64,000 nt of DNA from Cytobacillus sp. S13-E01 (GCF_029193815.1 NZ_JARFVC010000011.1:1-64000); one strand, 5' to 3'. Counted from the stretch's first letter, positions 35,978 to 47,093 are shown. Notes: generated by a model not told the origin, from the sequence alone. Numbers and translations are program-made.

Positions 35978-36490
35978 GTGAAAAAAATAATGATTATTGG
36001 GCCGGGTGGCGTAGGTAAATCTACCTTAGCAAAAGAATTAGGACACATTTTGCAGATTGACGTCATACATCTAGATGCAATATTTTGGAAATCAGGCTGG
36101 ACTGAAACTCCAAGAGAGAAATGGATTGAGAAACATAAACAATTACTCAAAAGAGAAAGTTGGATTATTGACGGTAACTATGGAAGTACAATAGATAGAA
36201 GAATGGCAAGTGCAGATACGGTTATTTTTCTGGACTTTGCACCGTTAGTTTGTGTGTATGGTGCAATTTCTAGAAGAATCAAGTATCACAATAAAACGAG
36301 ACCTGACATGGGACAGGATTGTCCAGAAAAATTAGATTTAGAATTTTTAAGCTGGATATGGAATTATAAAAAAGAAAAGTCACCTTCAATAGTATCAAAG
36401 TTACATGAACTTCCTGTTTCAACAAATGTGTATCATATGAAAAAAAGAAGTGACGTTAGGGTTTTCTTAGCAAATATAACACTACCCTAA
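35978..36490 (+). CDS. P-loop nucleotide kinase-like protein (FlaR/topology-modulation type)
   Basis: A 170-residue P-loop NTPase starting at GTG 35978. Walker A GPGGVGKST is at residues 8-16, HLDAIFWKSGW and WIIDGNYGSTIDRR follow, and VIFLDF is the Walker B-like strand. Such proteins are often annotated as DNA topology modulation protein FlaR, but the fold is that of adenylate or shikimate kinases, and the real substrate is not known. The ribosome site (GTGAGGAG) lies at the end of the preceding gene. Confidence 0.78.
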   Translation: MKKIMIIGPGGVGKSTLAKELGHILQIDVIHLDAIFWKSGWTETPREKWIEKHKQLLKRESWIIDGNYGSTIDRRMASADTVIFLDFAPLVCVYGAISRRIKYHNKTRPDMGQDCPEKLDLEFLSWIWNYKKEKSPSIVSKLHELPVSTNVYHMKKRSDVRVFLANITLP

Positions 36491-36492
36491 CA

Positions 36493-36527
36493 AAAAAGCA
36501 TTCGCTGCATATAGCGGATGCTTTACT
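36493..36527 (+). terminator. Terminator after the kinase-like gene
   Basis: AAAGCATTCGCT pairs with AGCGGATGCTTT. Confidence 0.75.
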
Positions 36528-36563
36528 AATTGGAAAAAATGCTGCTGTGGCCCACAAAATGTA

Positions 36564-36752
36564 CTAAGAAGTCGCAGTTAGTAAATTTTCAAAAGGGATT
36601 CCTTTTTTTTCTGCAGTTACAATCTGTCTATGAATGTTCAAAAGCTTGTCTAACTCTTGGCTGCATTCTACTGTTTCTTTAGCTGAAAAACCGTGTTTAC
36701 TTGCTAAAGAAATCATCTTTTTTCTTTTAATTTCAATCATTAAGGTTAACAT
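36564..36752 (-). CDS. yisI: Spo0E-family aspartyl-phosphate phosphatase, YisI
   Basis: A 62-residue protein with the Spo0E-family signature SQELDKLLN at about residues 30-38. Members remove phosphate from Spo0A-P and delay sporulation. GGAGAT lies 6 bases before the ATG at 36752. In B. subtilis the Spo0E-like gene yisI also lies between gerPA and yisK, which supports the name. Confidence 0.87.
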   Translation of the reverse strand: MLTLMIEIKRKKMISLASKHGFSAKETVECSQELDKLLNIHRQIVTAEKKGIPFENLLTATS

Positions 36753-37066
36753 CTAAGTATCTCCATTATTATAATTTTATCTTGTCATTTGCATTATCGG
36801 GTAATACAGAAGTACTACCAGTCATATTACAAGTAGAGTATAGCCAAGTAATGCTAATTAGCGTGCAAACGATTGTAAAATCATTATACCTATTACTATT
36901 AAAAATTAAACACTTTCGATAAAAGATGTCGTAAAGTTACAAAGGATTACAAAATTCTACAAAATAATCACTATTGATGCGAAAAATGATTCTTTTAGCA
37001 CTATTGAAAAAATAAAGCGGGCGTTATAACCTATTGCTTTGAAATTTTACTGGGGCTCCTATTAAA
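36753..37066. other. Intergenic stretch, AT-rich, no gene seen
   Basis: About 310 bases upstream of both yisI (-) and the 30-codon frame (+). No intact gene is visible. TGCAAACGATTGTA at 36864-36877 resembles the LacI-type operators at 46988 and 47180, but no sugar gene is adjacent. Confidence 0.5.
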
Positions 37067-37159
37067 ATGCTATTTCCTCTAGTCCTATTTATATTTCTTA
37101 GTAACTTTATAGTCTTATTAGGTCCAGCTGTTATCCAATTTATCGAAGCATTTGAATAA
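37067..37159 (+). CDS. Possible 30-residue membrane peptide
   Basis: A short frame starting MLFPLVLFIFLSNFIVLLGP, with a single hydrophobic helix (about residues 2-21) and an acidic end, FIEAFE. A clean hairpin terminator begins 13 bases after the stop codon, which argues that a transcript ends here. The ribosome site is poor (TGGGG about 11 bases upstream). No family is recognised. Confidence 0.35.
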   Translation: MLFPLVLFIFLSNFIVLLGPAVIQFIEAFE

Positions 37160-37171
37160 GCATTTTAAAAA

Positions 37172-37212
37172 TAATAGGTATTTACCCTTATGGGGTGAAT
37201 ACCTATTTTTCA
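37172..37212 (+). terminator. Terminator before yisK
   Basis: ATAGGTATTTACCC pairs with GGGGTGAATACCTAT, followed by TTTT. There is no recognised gene before it except the 30-codon frame. Confidence 0.8.
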
Positions 37213-37259
37213 TTGTTAAGGAATTTATAAAATTGTAAGATTGTGTATAACTTCGTGTC

Positions 37260-37303
37260 TTTGTCTATCTACGTCCAGCTCCAGCGCCCAGCGCTTTTTG
37301 GGA
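37260..37303 (+). repeat. Dispersed repeat remnant (core only)
   Basis: GTCCAGCTCCAGCGCCCAGC followed by GCTTTTTG joins the two ends of the dispersed repeat with the middle deleted. Confidence 0.5.
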
Positions 37304-37368
37304 ATTTGTAGAAGGAAATTTAATTTATATCACGAATGTATATATAAAAGATACTTGAGGTGAATAAA

Positions 37369-38274
37369 ATGAGATTCGTAACAGCGAAATTAGATGACAA
37401 GGTTTTCATTGGTACCATTGATGAAAGATTACAAACAGTGATTAATTTGAATGAAGCAGAAAAAGCGATGTCAGGTACATCAACATTACCAACCACAATG
37501 AATGAGTGTATTGAGCTCGGAGATGTGTTTGTAAATAAAGCAGGTGAGCTTGAAAAGTGGGCGTTAGAAAATCCATCAGAAACGTATAGCTTACCATTTT
37601 CAGATGTTCAAATAAAAGCACCTATTCCAAGACCACGTAAAAATATTTTCTGTGTGGGTAAAAACTATACAGATCATGCAATTGAAATGGGGAGTGCGGC
37701 AGATATCCCTAAGCATATTATGTTATTTTCAAAAACACCAACAACAGTCGTAGGGCCAGAAGAAACAATTTTAGATCATGAGGATATTACTAGTCAGCTA
37801 GATTATGAAGGTGAGTTAGCGGTAGTTATTGGGAGAAAAGGTAAAAAAATTTCAAAAGAAAACGCGTTAGATTATGTGTTTGGTTATACGATTTTAAATG
37901 ATGTAACCGCGAGAGATTTACAGGAAAGACATAAGCAGTTCTTTTTAGGAAAAAGCCTTGATACCTCATGTCCAATGGGACCATATATTGCACATAAGTC
38001 AATCATTCCAAACCCCTCTAATTTAGACATTGAAACAAAGGTAAATGGTGAGGTAAGACAATCAGGTAATACAGAGCAATTTATATTTACTATCGAATCG
38101 ATTATTTCTACTATTTCACAAGGAACTACGCTTGAACCAGGTGATATTATTGCAACTGGAACACCAGCAGGAGTAGGGAAAGGGTTTAAACCACCACGTT
38201 TTCTTAAAAAGGGCGATACCATTGAAATTTCGATTACTGGTTTAGGCACTTTAAAAAATACAATACAAGAGTAA
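37369..38274 (+). CDS. yisK: Fumarylacetoacetate hydrolase-family enzyme YisK
   Basis: A 301-residue enzyme, the same length as B. subtilis YisK. YisK has been reported to decarboxylate oxaloacetate and to associate with the Mbl cytoskeleton. The fold core is FCVGKNYTDHAIEMG, then LDYEGELAVVIGRKG (metal-binding glutamates), DVTARDLQERHKQF and GDIIATGTPAGVG. The ATG at 37369 follows GAGGTG by 6 bases. It is monocistronic, flanked by terminators. Confidence 0.9.
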   Translation: MRFVTAKLDDKVFIGTIDERLQTVINLNEAEKAMSGTSTLPTTMNECIELGDVFVNKAGELEKWALENPSETYSLPFSDVQIKAPIPRPRKNIFCVGKNYTDHAIEMGSAADIPKHIMLFSKTPTTVVGPEETILDHEDITSQLDYEGELAVVIGRKGKKISKENALDYVFGYTILNDVTARDLQERHKQFFLGKSLDTSCPMGPYIAHKSIIPNPSNLDIETKVNGEVRQSGNTEQFIFTIESIISTISQGTTLEPGDIIATGTPAGVGKGFKPPRFLKKGDTIEISITGLGTLKNTIQE

Positions 38275-38288
38275 CTAGTTCTCTAATG

Positions 38289-38322
38289 AAAAAGGGCTCT
38301 ACCAGTTATGGTAAGAGCCCTA
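38289..38322. terminator. Bidirectional terminator between yisK and rocD
   Basis: GGGCTCTACCA pairs with GGTAAGAGCCC between convergent genes. Confidence 0.8.
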
Positions 38323-38326
38323 AATA

Positions 38327-39517
38327 TTATGAAAGAACTTTTTTTACCTTTTCAATGGCCCAATCCAGATCCTCTTTCGAAATAACAAGAGGAGGTGCGA
38401 AACGAATAACAGTTTCATGCGTTTCCTTACATAATAATCCTTCTTCTTTTAGTTTTTCACAATATGGACGTGCTTCCTCTGTTAATTCAACACCGATGAA
38501 TAGCCCGCGGCCACGGACCTCTTTAATGATAGGGTTTTGAATTTCTTTTAATTTTTCCTGCATATAGTTACCTAATTCATTTGAACGTTCATGTAATTTT
38601 TCATCAATTAAAACGTCAAGAGCAGCAATTGAAACTGCACAAGCAAGAGGATTTCCTCCAAATGTAGAGCCGTGTGAGCCTGGATTAAACACGCCTAATA
38701 CATCTTTATTGGCAGCAACACATGAAATAGGAAAAACCCCTCCACCAAGTGCTTTACCTAAAATATACATATCAGGAACTACATTCTCCCATTCACATGC
38801 AAACATTTTACCAGAACGACCTAATCCTGCTTGGATCTCGTCGGCAACATATAAAACATTATTTTCCTTACAAACAGTATATGCTTCTTTTAGGTAGCCT
38901 TCTGAAGGGATGTTTATACCTGCTTCCCCTTGGATTGGTTCGAAAATGAAAGCTGCAGTATTAGGTGTAATGGCTGCTTTTAAAGCCTCGACATCTCCAT
39001 AAGGAATAATCTTTATCCCAGGAAGCATTGGACCAAAACCACGTTTATACTCATCACTTGAGGACATCGAAACCGCGGCCATTGTACGACCATGGAAATT
39101 ATCCTCACATACAATAATTTCAGCTTGATTATCGGCTACGCCTTTTACATCATATGCCCAACGGCGTGCTGTTTTAACGGCTGTTTCTACTGCCTCAGCT
39201 CCGGTATTCATTGGAAGAATCATATCTTTTCCAGTAAGCTTCGCCATCTTTTCATACCACGGACCTAATTGATCATTATGAAATGCACGAGAGGTTAATG
39301 TGATTTTATCAGCTTGATCTTTTAAAGCTTGAATGATTTTCGGGTGACGGTGTCCTTGGTTAACTGCCGAGTATGCACTTAGCATGTCCATATATTTATT
39401 TCCTTCAGGATCCCTAACCCAAACTCCTTCCGCTTTTGAGATTACAATTGGTAGCGGGTGATAGTTTTTAGCTCCAAACTGTTCTGTTAATGAAATAAGT
39501 TCACTTGTTTTTCCCAT
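38327..39517 (-). CDS. rocD: Ornithine aminotransferase
   Basis: A 396-residue class-III PLP aminotransferase that converts ornithine to glutamate semialdehyde in arginine catabolism. [37 protein letters not shown] and [14 protein letters not shown] (PLP lysine in GKALGG) are diagnostic. GGAAAGGAAG precedes the ATG. On the same strand TTGATT and TATTGT, 17 bases apart, form a plausible promoter. No other roc gene is adjacent. Confidence 0.94.
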   Translation of the reverse strand: MGKTSELISLTEQFGAKNYHPLPIVISKAEGVWVRDPEGNKYMDMLSAYSAVNQGHRHPKIIQALKDQADKITLTSRAFHNDQLGPWYEKMAKLTGKDMILPMNTGAEAVETAVKTARRWAYDVKGVADNQAEIIVCEDNFHGRTMAAVSMSSSDEYKRGFGPMLPGIKIIPYGDVEALKAAITPNTAAFIFEPIQGEAGINIPSEGYLKEAYTVCKENNVLYVADEIQAGLGRSGKMFACEWENVVPDMYILGKALGGGVFPISCVAANKDVLGVFNPGSHGSTFGGNPLACAVSIAALDVLIDEKLHERSNELGNYMQEKLKEIQNPIIKEVRGRGLFIGVELTEEARPYCEKLKEEGLLCKETHETVIRFAPPLVISKEDLDWAIEKVKKVLS

Positions 39518-39756
39518 AAGTAGAAACTTCCTTTCCTAATAGGATTTAGTGTTTATGTATCCCTCTTATACAATATCCTACTCTTCAAATCGAATCAACT
39601 AATATAAAGGGAAACTTCAACAGTCGGATTTTATAATCCACATCAATCCTTCCCGCGAAAGTTTTACCGCCCCTATGTGTGAGATAAAGTTTTTCATTTT
39701 CCCTCTAAAACGTGGTATTATGTTACTGTTGGAATACAGTTTAGGGAGGAAATACA

Positions 39757-40113
39757 ATGACACATGCGCATATAACGACATGGGTAATCGCACTTATCCT
39801 ATTTTTTGTAGGCATCTCCATGCAAAAAGGTGGAAAAACAAAACCATTAAAAATGGTACACATGACATTGCGTTTATTTTACTTATTTATTTTAGGTACA
39901 GGCATTGCTTTACTATTAGGTCTTGATGCTCTTCCAGGTTCATATATCCTAAAAGTCATCGCTGGTATTTGGGTAATAGGTATGATGGAAATGATCTTAG
40001 TTCGCGGCGGAAAAGGAAAATCTACTAACATCTTTTGGATTCAGCTAATAATTGCGTTTATCTTAGCGTTGTACCTAGGTCTAAATTTACCACTTGGCTT
40101 CGACATATTTTAA
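39757..40113 (+). CDS. yisL: DUF1516 membrane protein YisL
   Basis: A 118-residue protein with four hydrophobic helices, starting MTHAHITTWVIALILFFVG. This opening and the WVIGMMEMILVRGGKGK segment match the DUF1516/YisL family. GGGAGGAAA precedes the ATG. The function is unknown. It keeps the B. subtilis order yisK-yisL-yisN, apart from rocD inserted between. Confidence 0.87.
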   Translation: MTHAHITTWVIALILFFVGISMQKGGKTKPLKMVHMTLRLFYLFILGTGIALLLGLDALPGSYILKVIAGIWVIGMMEMILVRGGKGKSTNIFWIQLIIAFILALYLGLNLPLGFDIF

Positions 40114-40121
40114 TAATGCCT

Positions 40122-40151
40122 GATAGTCGCCTCATTACGGCGGCTTTTTTA
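40122..40151 (+). terminator. Terminator after yisL
   Basis: AGTCGCC pairs with GGCGGCT, followed by six T. Confidence 0.75.
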
Positions 40152-40314
40152 AAAGATAAGAAAGTATAAAAGTTTGTACCTAATTTTAGTGTCTAGCTCC
40201 GGGCGCCATCGACTCGAGGTCATAAGCCAATCCCTTCCCGAAGGCAAAAAACGCCTTCAGTCAGGGCTCGTCTTATGCTTGTCGCCGATAGGCGGGCGCC
40301 CTGCGCTTTTCTTA
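40151..40314 (+). repeat. Dispersed hairpin repeat, copy 3 (short form, complete)
   Basis: A full copy from AAAAGATAAGAAAG to GCGCCCTGCGCTTTTCTTA. The termini are inverted (TAAGAAAG and CTTTTCTTA). The central hairpin pairs TTCCCGAAGGC with GCCTTC plus a following GGG segment. It starts directly behind the yisL terminator. Confidence 0.9.
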
Positions 40315-40368
40315 TATTTCTAATGATACACTAGGTCATTACTCAGGTTATATAATTTTTAAACAACT

Positions 40369-40582
40369 GATTGAAAGAGTTAAGAACTAGTCTCAGTGTC
40401 TAGCTCCGGGCGTCATCTGACCTTTGGTCATAAGCCATTTCCTTTAAGAAGGAAAAACCACCTTCTTGAATAAACTGTCTTATGCTTGACTTGCACAAGA
40501 TGTGCTGAAGTCGATGTTCGCCACAGGACGTGGCGATTTTTAATCGACGCGCCGATAAGCGGGCGCGCCTTTCGCTTTTCTA
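40369..40582 (+). repeat. Dispersed hairpin repeat, copy 4 (long form)
   Basis: It lies in tandem with copy 3, 54 bases apart. It has a diverged head, the conserved GTGTCTAGCTCC, an outer stem ATAAG/CTTAT, and the long-form hairpins around CACAAGATGTG and GCCACAGGACGTGGC. It ends CGCTTTTCTAG, and the last three bases are the yisN stop codon read on the other strand. Confidence 0.88.
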
Positions 40583-41140
40583 GTTTAAATTCATTAATAT
40601 TGATCTTTTACCATCTGCCCAAGTGAACTCAAATCTGTCATGGTTTTTTTTTCCTCGTTCAAAATGGTGCAAAACTGCACAAACAATCTCGGTGTTATCA
40701 AAGTTAATAAAATTGACTCCATGATAATGCTCAATTTCATCGTGAAACATCATATGATTATGACAATATATACAATCGTAGAGAGAATACGAAAACTTGT
40801 TTAAAGTAGAAGTGAACCTAACGAACACCTCATCTGGAAACGCTTCAAGTAATGCTTTGTAGGTATGTGGTAAATGCTTTCGAACACGAACGCAATCTCC
40901 ATCAGTTAGTTGGTAAAAATAGTCCGCTGTCTTTAACAATCCTTCTTCTGTTAAGGTTCCACCTATCCATGACTGTAGGGTAAATACTTCTATCTCGCGT
41001 TCCACTAATTCTTCAAGTAATGATGCTTCCTCATTTTCGTCGTCAAAAAATATCCATTGTTCATTAATAAACTCCACTGTTCCCATAGAATATGAACGGG
41101 GTTGTTCTTTAATTGCATTAAGTCTGTGTTGTAAATTCAA
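40580..41140 (-). CDS. yisN: DUF2777-family protein YisN
   Basis: A 186-residue soluble protein of the YisN/DUF2777 type. It contains the segment YDCIYCHNHMMF with two cysteines, possibly metal-binding. I choose TTG 41140 because GGAGG lies 7 bases upstream; the longer open frame has no ribosome site. Its stop codon coincides with the end of repeat copy 4, so the repeat may have replaced the original 3' end. The function is unknown. Confidence 0.72.
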   Translation of the reverse strand: MNLQHRLNAIKEQPRSYSMGTVEFINEQWIFFDDENEEASLLEELVEREIEVFTLQSWIGGTLTEEGLLKTADYFYQLTDGDCVRVRKHLPHTYKALLEAFPDEVFVRFTSTLNKFSYSLYDCIYCHNHMMFHDEIEHYHGVNFINFDNTEIVCAVLHHFERGKKNHDRFEFTWADGKRSILMNLN

Positions 41141-41321
41141 GTTGAATCCTCCTGTCTGAATGTGAGTTCTTGGTGTTTCCTTACTCACTGTTTTGACAAA
41201 AATAAAGAAATTTATAACTGTAAGGGCTTGCATGTTTTGGACAAATCATTGTACAAGTTAATTTTGCATACAATGTAATCAGCTTGCGAGCCGTGGTTTG
41301 CGGTTAGAAAGGATGATGTAC

Positions 41322-43169
41322 ATGTGTGGAATAACAGGCTGGATTGACTTTAAAAGAAACTTACTAGGGGAAAGAGAGACTGTCACAAGAATGGCTGAAA
41401 CATTAGCGAAGCGTGGGCCTGATGATACCAATACATGGACTACAACCCATGCAGCCTTCGGACATAAGCGATTAGTCGTTGTAGATCCAATTGGTGGAAA
41501 GCAACCAATGTCCAAAAATAAGAAAGAGGCCAAATACACTATTTGCTATAATGGTGAGCTCTATAATACCGAGGATATTCGTAAAGAACTATTAAAAAGA
41601 GGTTATACATTCCAAGGACATTCTGATACAGAGGTTCTTCTAACGGCTTATATGGAGTGGGAAGAGCGATGTGTGGACCATCTCAACGGGATATTTGCCT
41701 TTGCGGTATGGGATGAAACAAAGCAAAAGTTATTTATCGGTAGAGACCGTCTAGGAGTAAAACCGCTTTTTTATAAAGAAGAGAATGGAAGATTATTTTT
41801 TGGCTCTGAGCTAAAGTCAATACTAGAACACCCAGATGTAAAAACCGAGGTAGGGTATGATGGCTTGTCTGAAATTTTTGGACTCGGACCTTCAAGAACA
41901 CCTGGCCATGGTGTCTTTAAAGGAATTGACGAATTACGTCCAGCACATGCTTTAACCTTTACAAAAGAAGGTTTAAAAATTTGGCGTTATTGGAATGTGA
42001 AAAGTAAAGAGCATAAAGATTCATTAAACCAAACAACTGAGAAGGTCAGAGAGTTATTTACTGATGCTGTTACAAGACAACTAGTTTCAGATGTTCCAGT
42101 ATGTACATTTCTTTCCGGTGGACTAGACTCTAGTGCAATTACTGCAATTGCGGCAAAGGAGTTTAAAAAAGAAGGTAAGGGGCCACTTCATACGTATTCG
42201 ATAGACTACGAGGATAATGAAAAGTACTTTGAAGCTAATGAATTTCAACCAAATTCTGATGAGTTTTGGATTAAGAAAATGACTGACACATATGGTACTG
42301 TTCACCACAGTTCTGTTATTTCCCAGCAACAGTTGGTTGACTACCTATCAGAAGCTGTCTTAGTACGAGATTTGCCTGGAATGGCTGATGTTGATTCCTC
42401 CCTTTTATGGTTCTGTAAAGAAATAAAACAAGACTTTGTGGTTGGTTTATCTGGAGAATGTGCTGATGAAATATTTGGTGGATACCCATGGTTTCATCGT
42501 CCAGAGGATTTAGCTTCAAAGGGATTTCCATGGATGCGATCGACTGAGGAGAGAGTGAACCTACTCAGAAAAACTTGGCGAGACAAACTACATTTACAAG
42601 AATATGTAGTAAGCCGTTACAATGAAACAGTAAAAGAGACCCCGTCACTATTTGGTGAAACTAAGGTCGAGGCAAAGAGACGGGAGTTGTTTTATTTAAA
42701 TATACTTTGGTTCATGACAACATTGTTAGATCGGAAAGACAGAATGAGTATGGGAGCAAGTCTTGAAGTGCGTGTCCCATTTGCAGACCATCGCTTGGTG
42801 GAGTATGTTTGGAATATTCCATGGGAGATGAAAATGCATGGAGATCGCGAAAAAGGTATTTTACGCCGTGCATTAGAAGGTTTGTTACCAGACGAAGTTC
42901 TTTATAGAAAAAAGAGTCCGTACCCGAAAACACATAACCCTCACTATACAAACGCAGTGCAAAGTTGGATGAATAATATTCTGGAGGATAAAAACTCCGC
43001 CTTATACGAGTTTTTCGATGATAAGAAGTTAAAGGATATAGTTGAATCTGGTGGAGAAGCTTTTAAAATACCATGGTTTGGTCAGCTTATGACTGGACCG
43101 CAGCTCCTAGCCCACCTAGCTCAAATTCATGTATGGTTTAAAGAATACAATGTAAATGTGACGGAATGA
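41322..43169 (+). CDS. asnO: Asparagine synthase (glutamine-hydrolysing), AsnO
   Basis: A 615-residue enzyme making asparagine from aspartate, glutamine and ATP. Translation starts MCGITGWIDF, so Cys 2 becomes the N-terminal glutaminase nucleophile. The synthetase domain has the pyrophosphate loop FLSGGLDSSAI and the block SGECADEIFGGYPWF. GGATGATGTAC precedes the ATG at 41322. Location and length match B. subtilis asnO (yisO), which is expressed during sporulation there. Confidence 0.94.
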   Translation: MCGITGWIDFKRNLLGERETVTRMAETLAKRGPDDTNTWTTTHAAFGHKRLVVVDPIGGKQPMSKNKKEAKYTICYNGELYNTEDIRKELLKRGYTFQGHSDTEVLLTAYMEWEERCVDHLNGIFAFAVWDETKQKLFIGRDRLGVKPLFYKEENGRLFFGSELKSILEHPDVKTEVGYDGLSEIFGLGPSRTPGHGVFKGIDELRPAHALTFTKEGLKIWRYWNVKSKEHKDSLNQTTEKVRELFTDAVTRQLVSDVPVCTFLSGGLDSSAITAIAAKEFKKEGKGPLHTYSIDYEDNEKYFEANEFQPNSDEFWIKKMTDTYGTVHHSSVISQQQLVDYLSEAVLVRDLPGMADVDSSLLWFCKEIKQDFVVGLSGECADEIFGGYPWFHRPEDLASKGFPWMRSTEERVNLLRKTWRDKLHLQEYVVSRYNETVKETPSLFGETKVEAKRRELFYLNILWFMTTLLDRKDRMSMGASLEVRVPFADHRLVEYVWNIPWEMKMHGDREKGILRRALEGLLPDEVLYRKKSPYPKTHNPHYTNAVQSWMNNILEDKNSALYEFFDDKKLKDIVESGGEAFKIPWFGQLMTGPQLLAHLAQIHVWFKEYNVNVTE

Positions 43170-43173
43170 AAAG

Positions 43174-43212
43174 AATAAGGTAGCCATTTAATTATAATGG
43201 TTACCTTTTCGA
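43174..43212 (+). terminator. Terminator after asnO
   Basis: AAGGTAGCCATT pairs with AATGGTTACCTT, followed by TT. Confidence 0.85.
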
Positions 43213-43291
43213 ATATCTGAATATAACATGATGATTTACAGTTAGGAAAGGAAAACCCCAAACTCAAATACCAACCAATAGCTCGACTTAT

Positions 43292-44668
43292 TTATACAGC
43301 CTCTTGCTCTTTAGTTGTAACGAAAGATTTTTTTTGCCAAGCACGTGATCGCCAACGCCAGAGCATCACTACGCCTCTTAGCCATTCGTCGACAATGAAT
43401 GCAATCCAGATCCCGACTAATCCTAATCCAAAGTGAACCCCAAGGATATATGCAATTGGAACACTGACTCCCCACATCGAGAGGATACCCATATAAACGG
43501 GCACTTTTACATCCCCTGCTGCCCGCAGTGCATTTATTATGACTAAGTTAAAGGCACGTCCAGGCTCAAGAATAATTGTTAATAGTATTAGTGTACCACC
43601 GATTTTTATAATCTCTTTGTTGTCAGTAAATATGCTAAAGAACGAGTCGGAGAAGAATGAAACAATAACTGCCATTAAGGTTGAGATTCCAATAGCCATA
43701 TATAAGCTCCTTAAGCATCTCCGATATGCGTTTTCAAACTCTTTTGCACCAATCATGTGACCGATTATTATTTGCGTACCTTGACTGATTGCAATACTAA
43801 ATAAGAATATAAACATCATAATATTTTGAGCATACACCTTTGTCGTTAATGCTTCTGTTCCTAACATTGTTATGAAAAAGGTAATTAACATTTGTGAAGT
43901 ATTATAAGATAAATGTTCGCCAGCGGAAGGAACACCAATTTTTAAAAGATTCTTTAAATGTACTACTGGTAATGTAAACACCTTTTTAAAAGGGAGTTCA
44001 TGATCAATTCGCTTAAATAAAAGATAAGTTATCGCTATTAACCCAATCCCTCTACTTACTGTTGTAGAAATAGCAACCCCTTCAACCCCTAAAACAGGAA
44101 ATCCAAATGGTCCGAAAATAAATAAATAGTTACCAATAACATTTAGGATATTCATGCCGATTGTGACATACATTGTATCCCTCGTGAATCCATAGCTTCT
44201 AATAATCGCCCCAATTGTCATAATAATAGCTTGGATAAAAGCAAATCCACCGACAATTCGTAAATAAATAGATGCTTCGTCCAATAGTTCAAGTGGGAGA
44301 TCCATTAAAAGAAGGATTTTGTTGGATGCAACAAAAATGGCAATGCTAAACAGTAGTCCAAATCCGACATTAGTAACAACAGAAACAACAGAGACCTCTG
44401 AGGCCTTTCTGTATTCCTTTGCACCGAAATGCTGGGCAACTAACACAGTTGTACCTGTTGCAATAAAGCCGAACATTACAATAATAATTGAAAGTATCTG
44501 ATTAGAAACCCCAACTGCTGCAACAGAATTATCAGAGTATTGACTAAGCATTAAAGTATCTGCATTACCCATGAGCATGTGAAGTAAAATTTCTATAAAA
44601 ATAGGCCAAGTCAGAGCGAATAATGACAGTGTTTTCGTATTTGAATTATGTTGCTCTTTCTCTTTCAT
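43292..44668 (-). CDS. MATE-family efflux transporter (YisQ-like)
   Basis: A 458-residue membrane protein with about twelve hydrophobic segments in two homologous halves. The N-half contains IFIEILLHMLMGNADTLMLS and the C-half AISQGTQIIIGHMIGAKEFE, both MATE hallmarks. MATE pumps export drugs or metabolites against Na+ or H+. I prefer the ATG at 44668, nine bases after AAAGGGG. The place after asnO suits yisQ. The substrate is unknown. Confidence 0.88.
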   Translation of the reverse strand: MKEKEQHNSNTKTLSLFALTWPIFIEILLHMLMGNADTLMLSQYSDNSVAAVGVSNQILSIIIVMFGFIATGTTVLVAQHFGAKEYRKASEVSVVSVVTNVGFGLLFSIAIFVASNKILLLMDLPLELLDEASIYLRIVGGFAFIQAIIMTIGAIIRSYGFTRDTMYVTIGMNILNVIGNYLFIFGPFGFPVLGVEGVAISTTVSRGIGLIAITYLLFKRIDHELPFKKVFTLPVVHLKNLLKIGVPSAGEHLSYNTSQMLITFFITMLGTEALTTKVYAQNIMMFIFLFSIAISQGTQIIIGHMIGAKEFENAYRRCLRSLYMAIGISTLMAVIVSFFSDSFFSIFTDNKEIIKIGGTLILLTIILEPGRAFNLVIINALRAAGDVKVPVYMGILSMWGVSVPIAYILGVHFGLGLVGIWIAFIVDEWLRGVVMLWRWRSRAWQKKSFVTTKEQEAV

Positions 44669-44868
44669 TGATGACAACCCCTTTGTAAAACCTCATTAAA
44701 TGCAGACAAATGACATTTACTATTTTTTGAAAAGCAATTTTAAGTTTATAGTGTTATCGTTATAATAAAAAGAGATGAAGTCGACTACTTTTGGAAAATC
44801 TTGACATATCGGTGTGTTAATGAATGTAATAACCTTTCTGTTTCACCGTTTCCAACCTTTATAAAGTC

Positions 44869-45085
44869 AGGTATTGGAAAGTTTACAGTAGGTGAAAAAC
44901 ACTTTAAACGAACTTTTTTTCAATTTTTGATCTGTTATATGTCACATTAGGTACGTTATTTATGATGGAAAATGGAATACCTTATGAAGTCAATTCAGGA
45001 CAACTACCTATTTCTCAAAGCTTTTTAAAAAATTTGAAGGAATTAGCCCTTCTGAATATAGGCAGTTTGTGCACCGGGGAAAAGC
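44869..45085 (+). pseudogene. Remnant of an AraC-family transcription regulator
   Basis: Two pieces of an AraC-type DNA-binding domain can be read in different plus-strand frames. At about 44876-44920 there is TVGEKHFKRTFFQ, like the first helix-turn-helix. At about 45020-45090 there is FKKFEGISPSEYRQFVHRGK, like the C-terminal helix-turn-helix signature. Frameshifts separate them and no start is present. A terminator hairpin follows at 45091. The rest of 44678-44868 shows nothing clear. Confidence 0.6.
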
Positions 45086-45090
45086 TAAGA

Positions 45091-45130
45091 AAAGGATCTG
45101 CCCTCACAAATGAGAGGACAGATCTTTTTC
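45091..45130 (+). terminator. Terminator after the AraC remnant
   Basis: GGATCTGCCCTC pairs with GAGAGGACAGATC, followed by TTTTT. Confidence 0.85.
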
Positions 45131-45200
45131 AAAAGATAAGAAAGCATAAAAGTTTATACCTAGTTTTAGTGTCTAGCTCTAGGTGCACCCTACGCTTTTC

Positions 45201-45203
<3 letters not shown>
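45131..45203 (+). repeat. Dispersed hairpin repeat, copy 5 (internally deleted)
   Basis: Only about 73 bases: the complete head AAAAGATAAGAAAGCATAAA, the conserved GTGTCTAGCTC, and then directly the tail CGCTTTTCTTA. The whole hairpin middle is missing. The final TTA is the stop codon of the glycosidase gene on the other strand. Confidence 0.88.
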
Positions 45204-46979
<1,776 letters not shown>

Positions 46980-46987
46980 TTAAATCA

Positions 46988-47001
46988 CGCAAACGATTGC
47001 G
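46988..47001. promoter_or_regulatory. LacI-type operator near the neopullulanase start
   Basis: CGCAAACGATTGCG, a near-perfect palindrome around a central CG, as LacI/GalR repressors bind. It lies between the weak minus-strand promoter (TTGACA at 47039-47044, TACTCT at 47016-47021) and the gene start. Confidence 0.65.
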
Positions 47002-47093
47002 TTTGTTTTATTAAAAGAGTAGTGGAATATATTTTGAATGTCAATCAATAATAAATATGCCATGTGATTGTTAAAAACAATGAAAGAAAATTG

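Noticed and set aside
36864-36877. TGCAAACGATTGTA as a cre or LacI-type operator
   Set aside because: It deviates from the cre consensus at several positions, and no sugar gene or clear promoter is adjacent.
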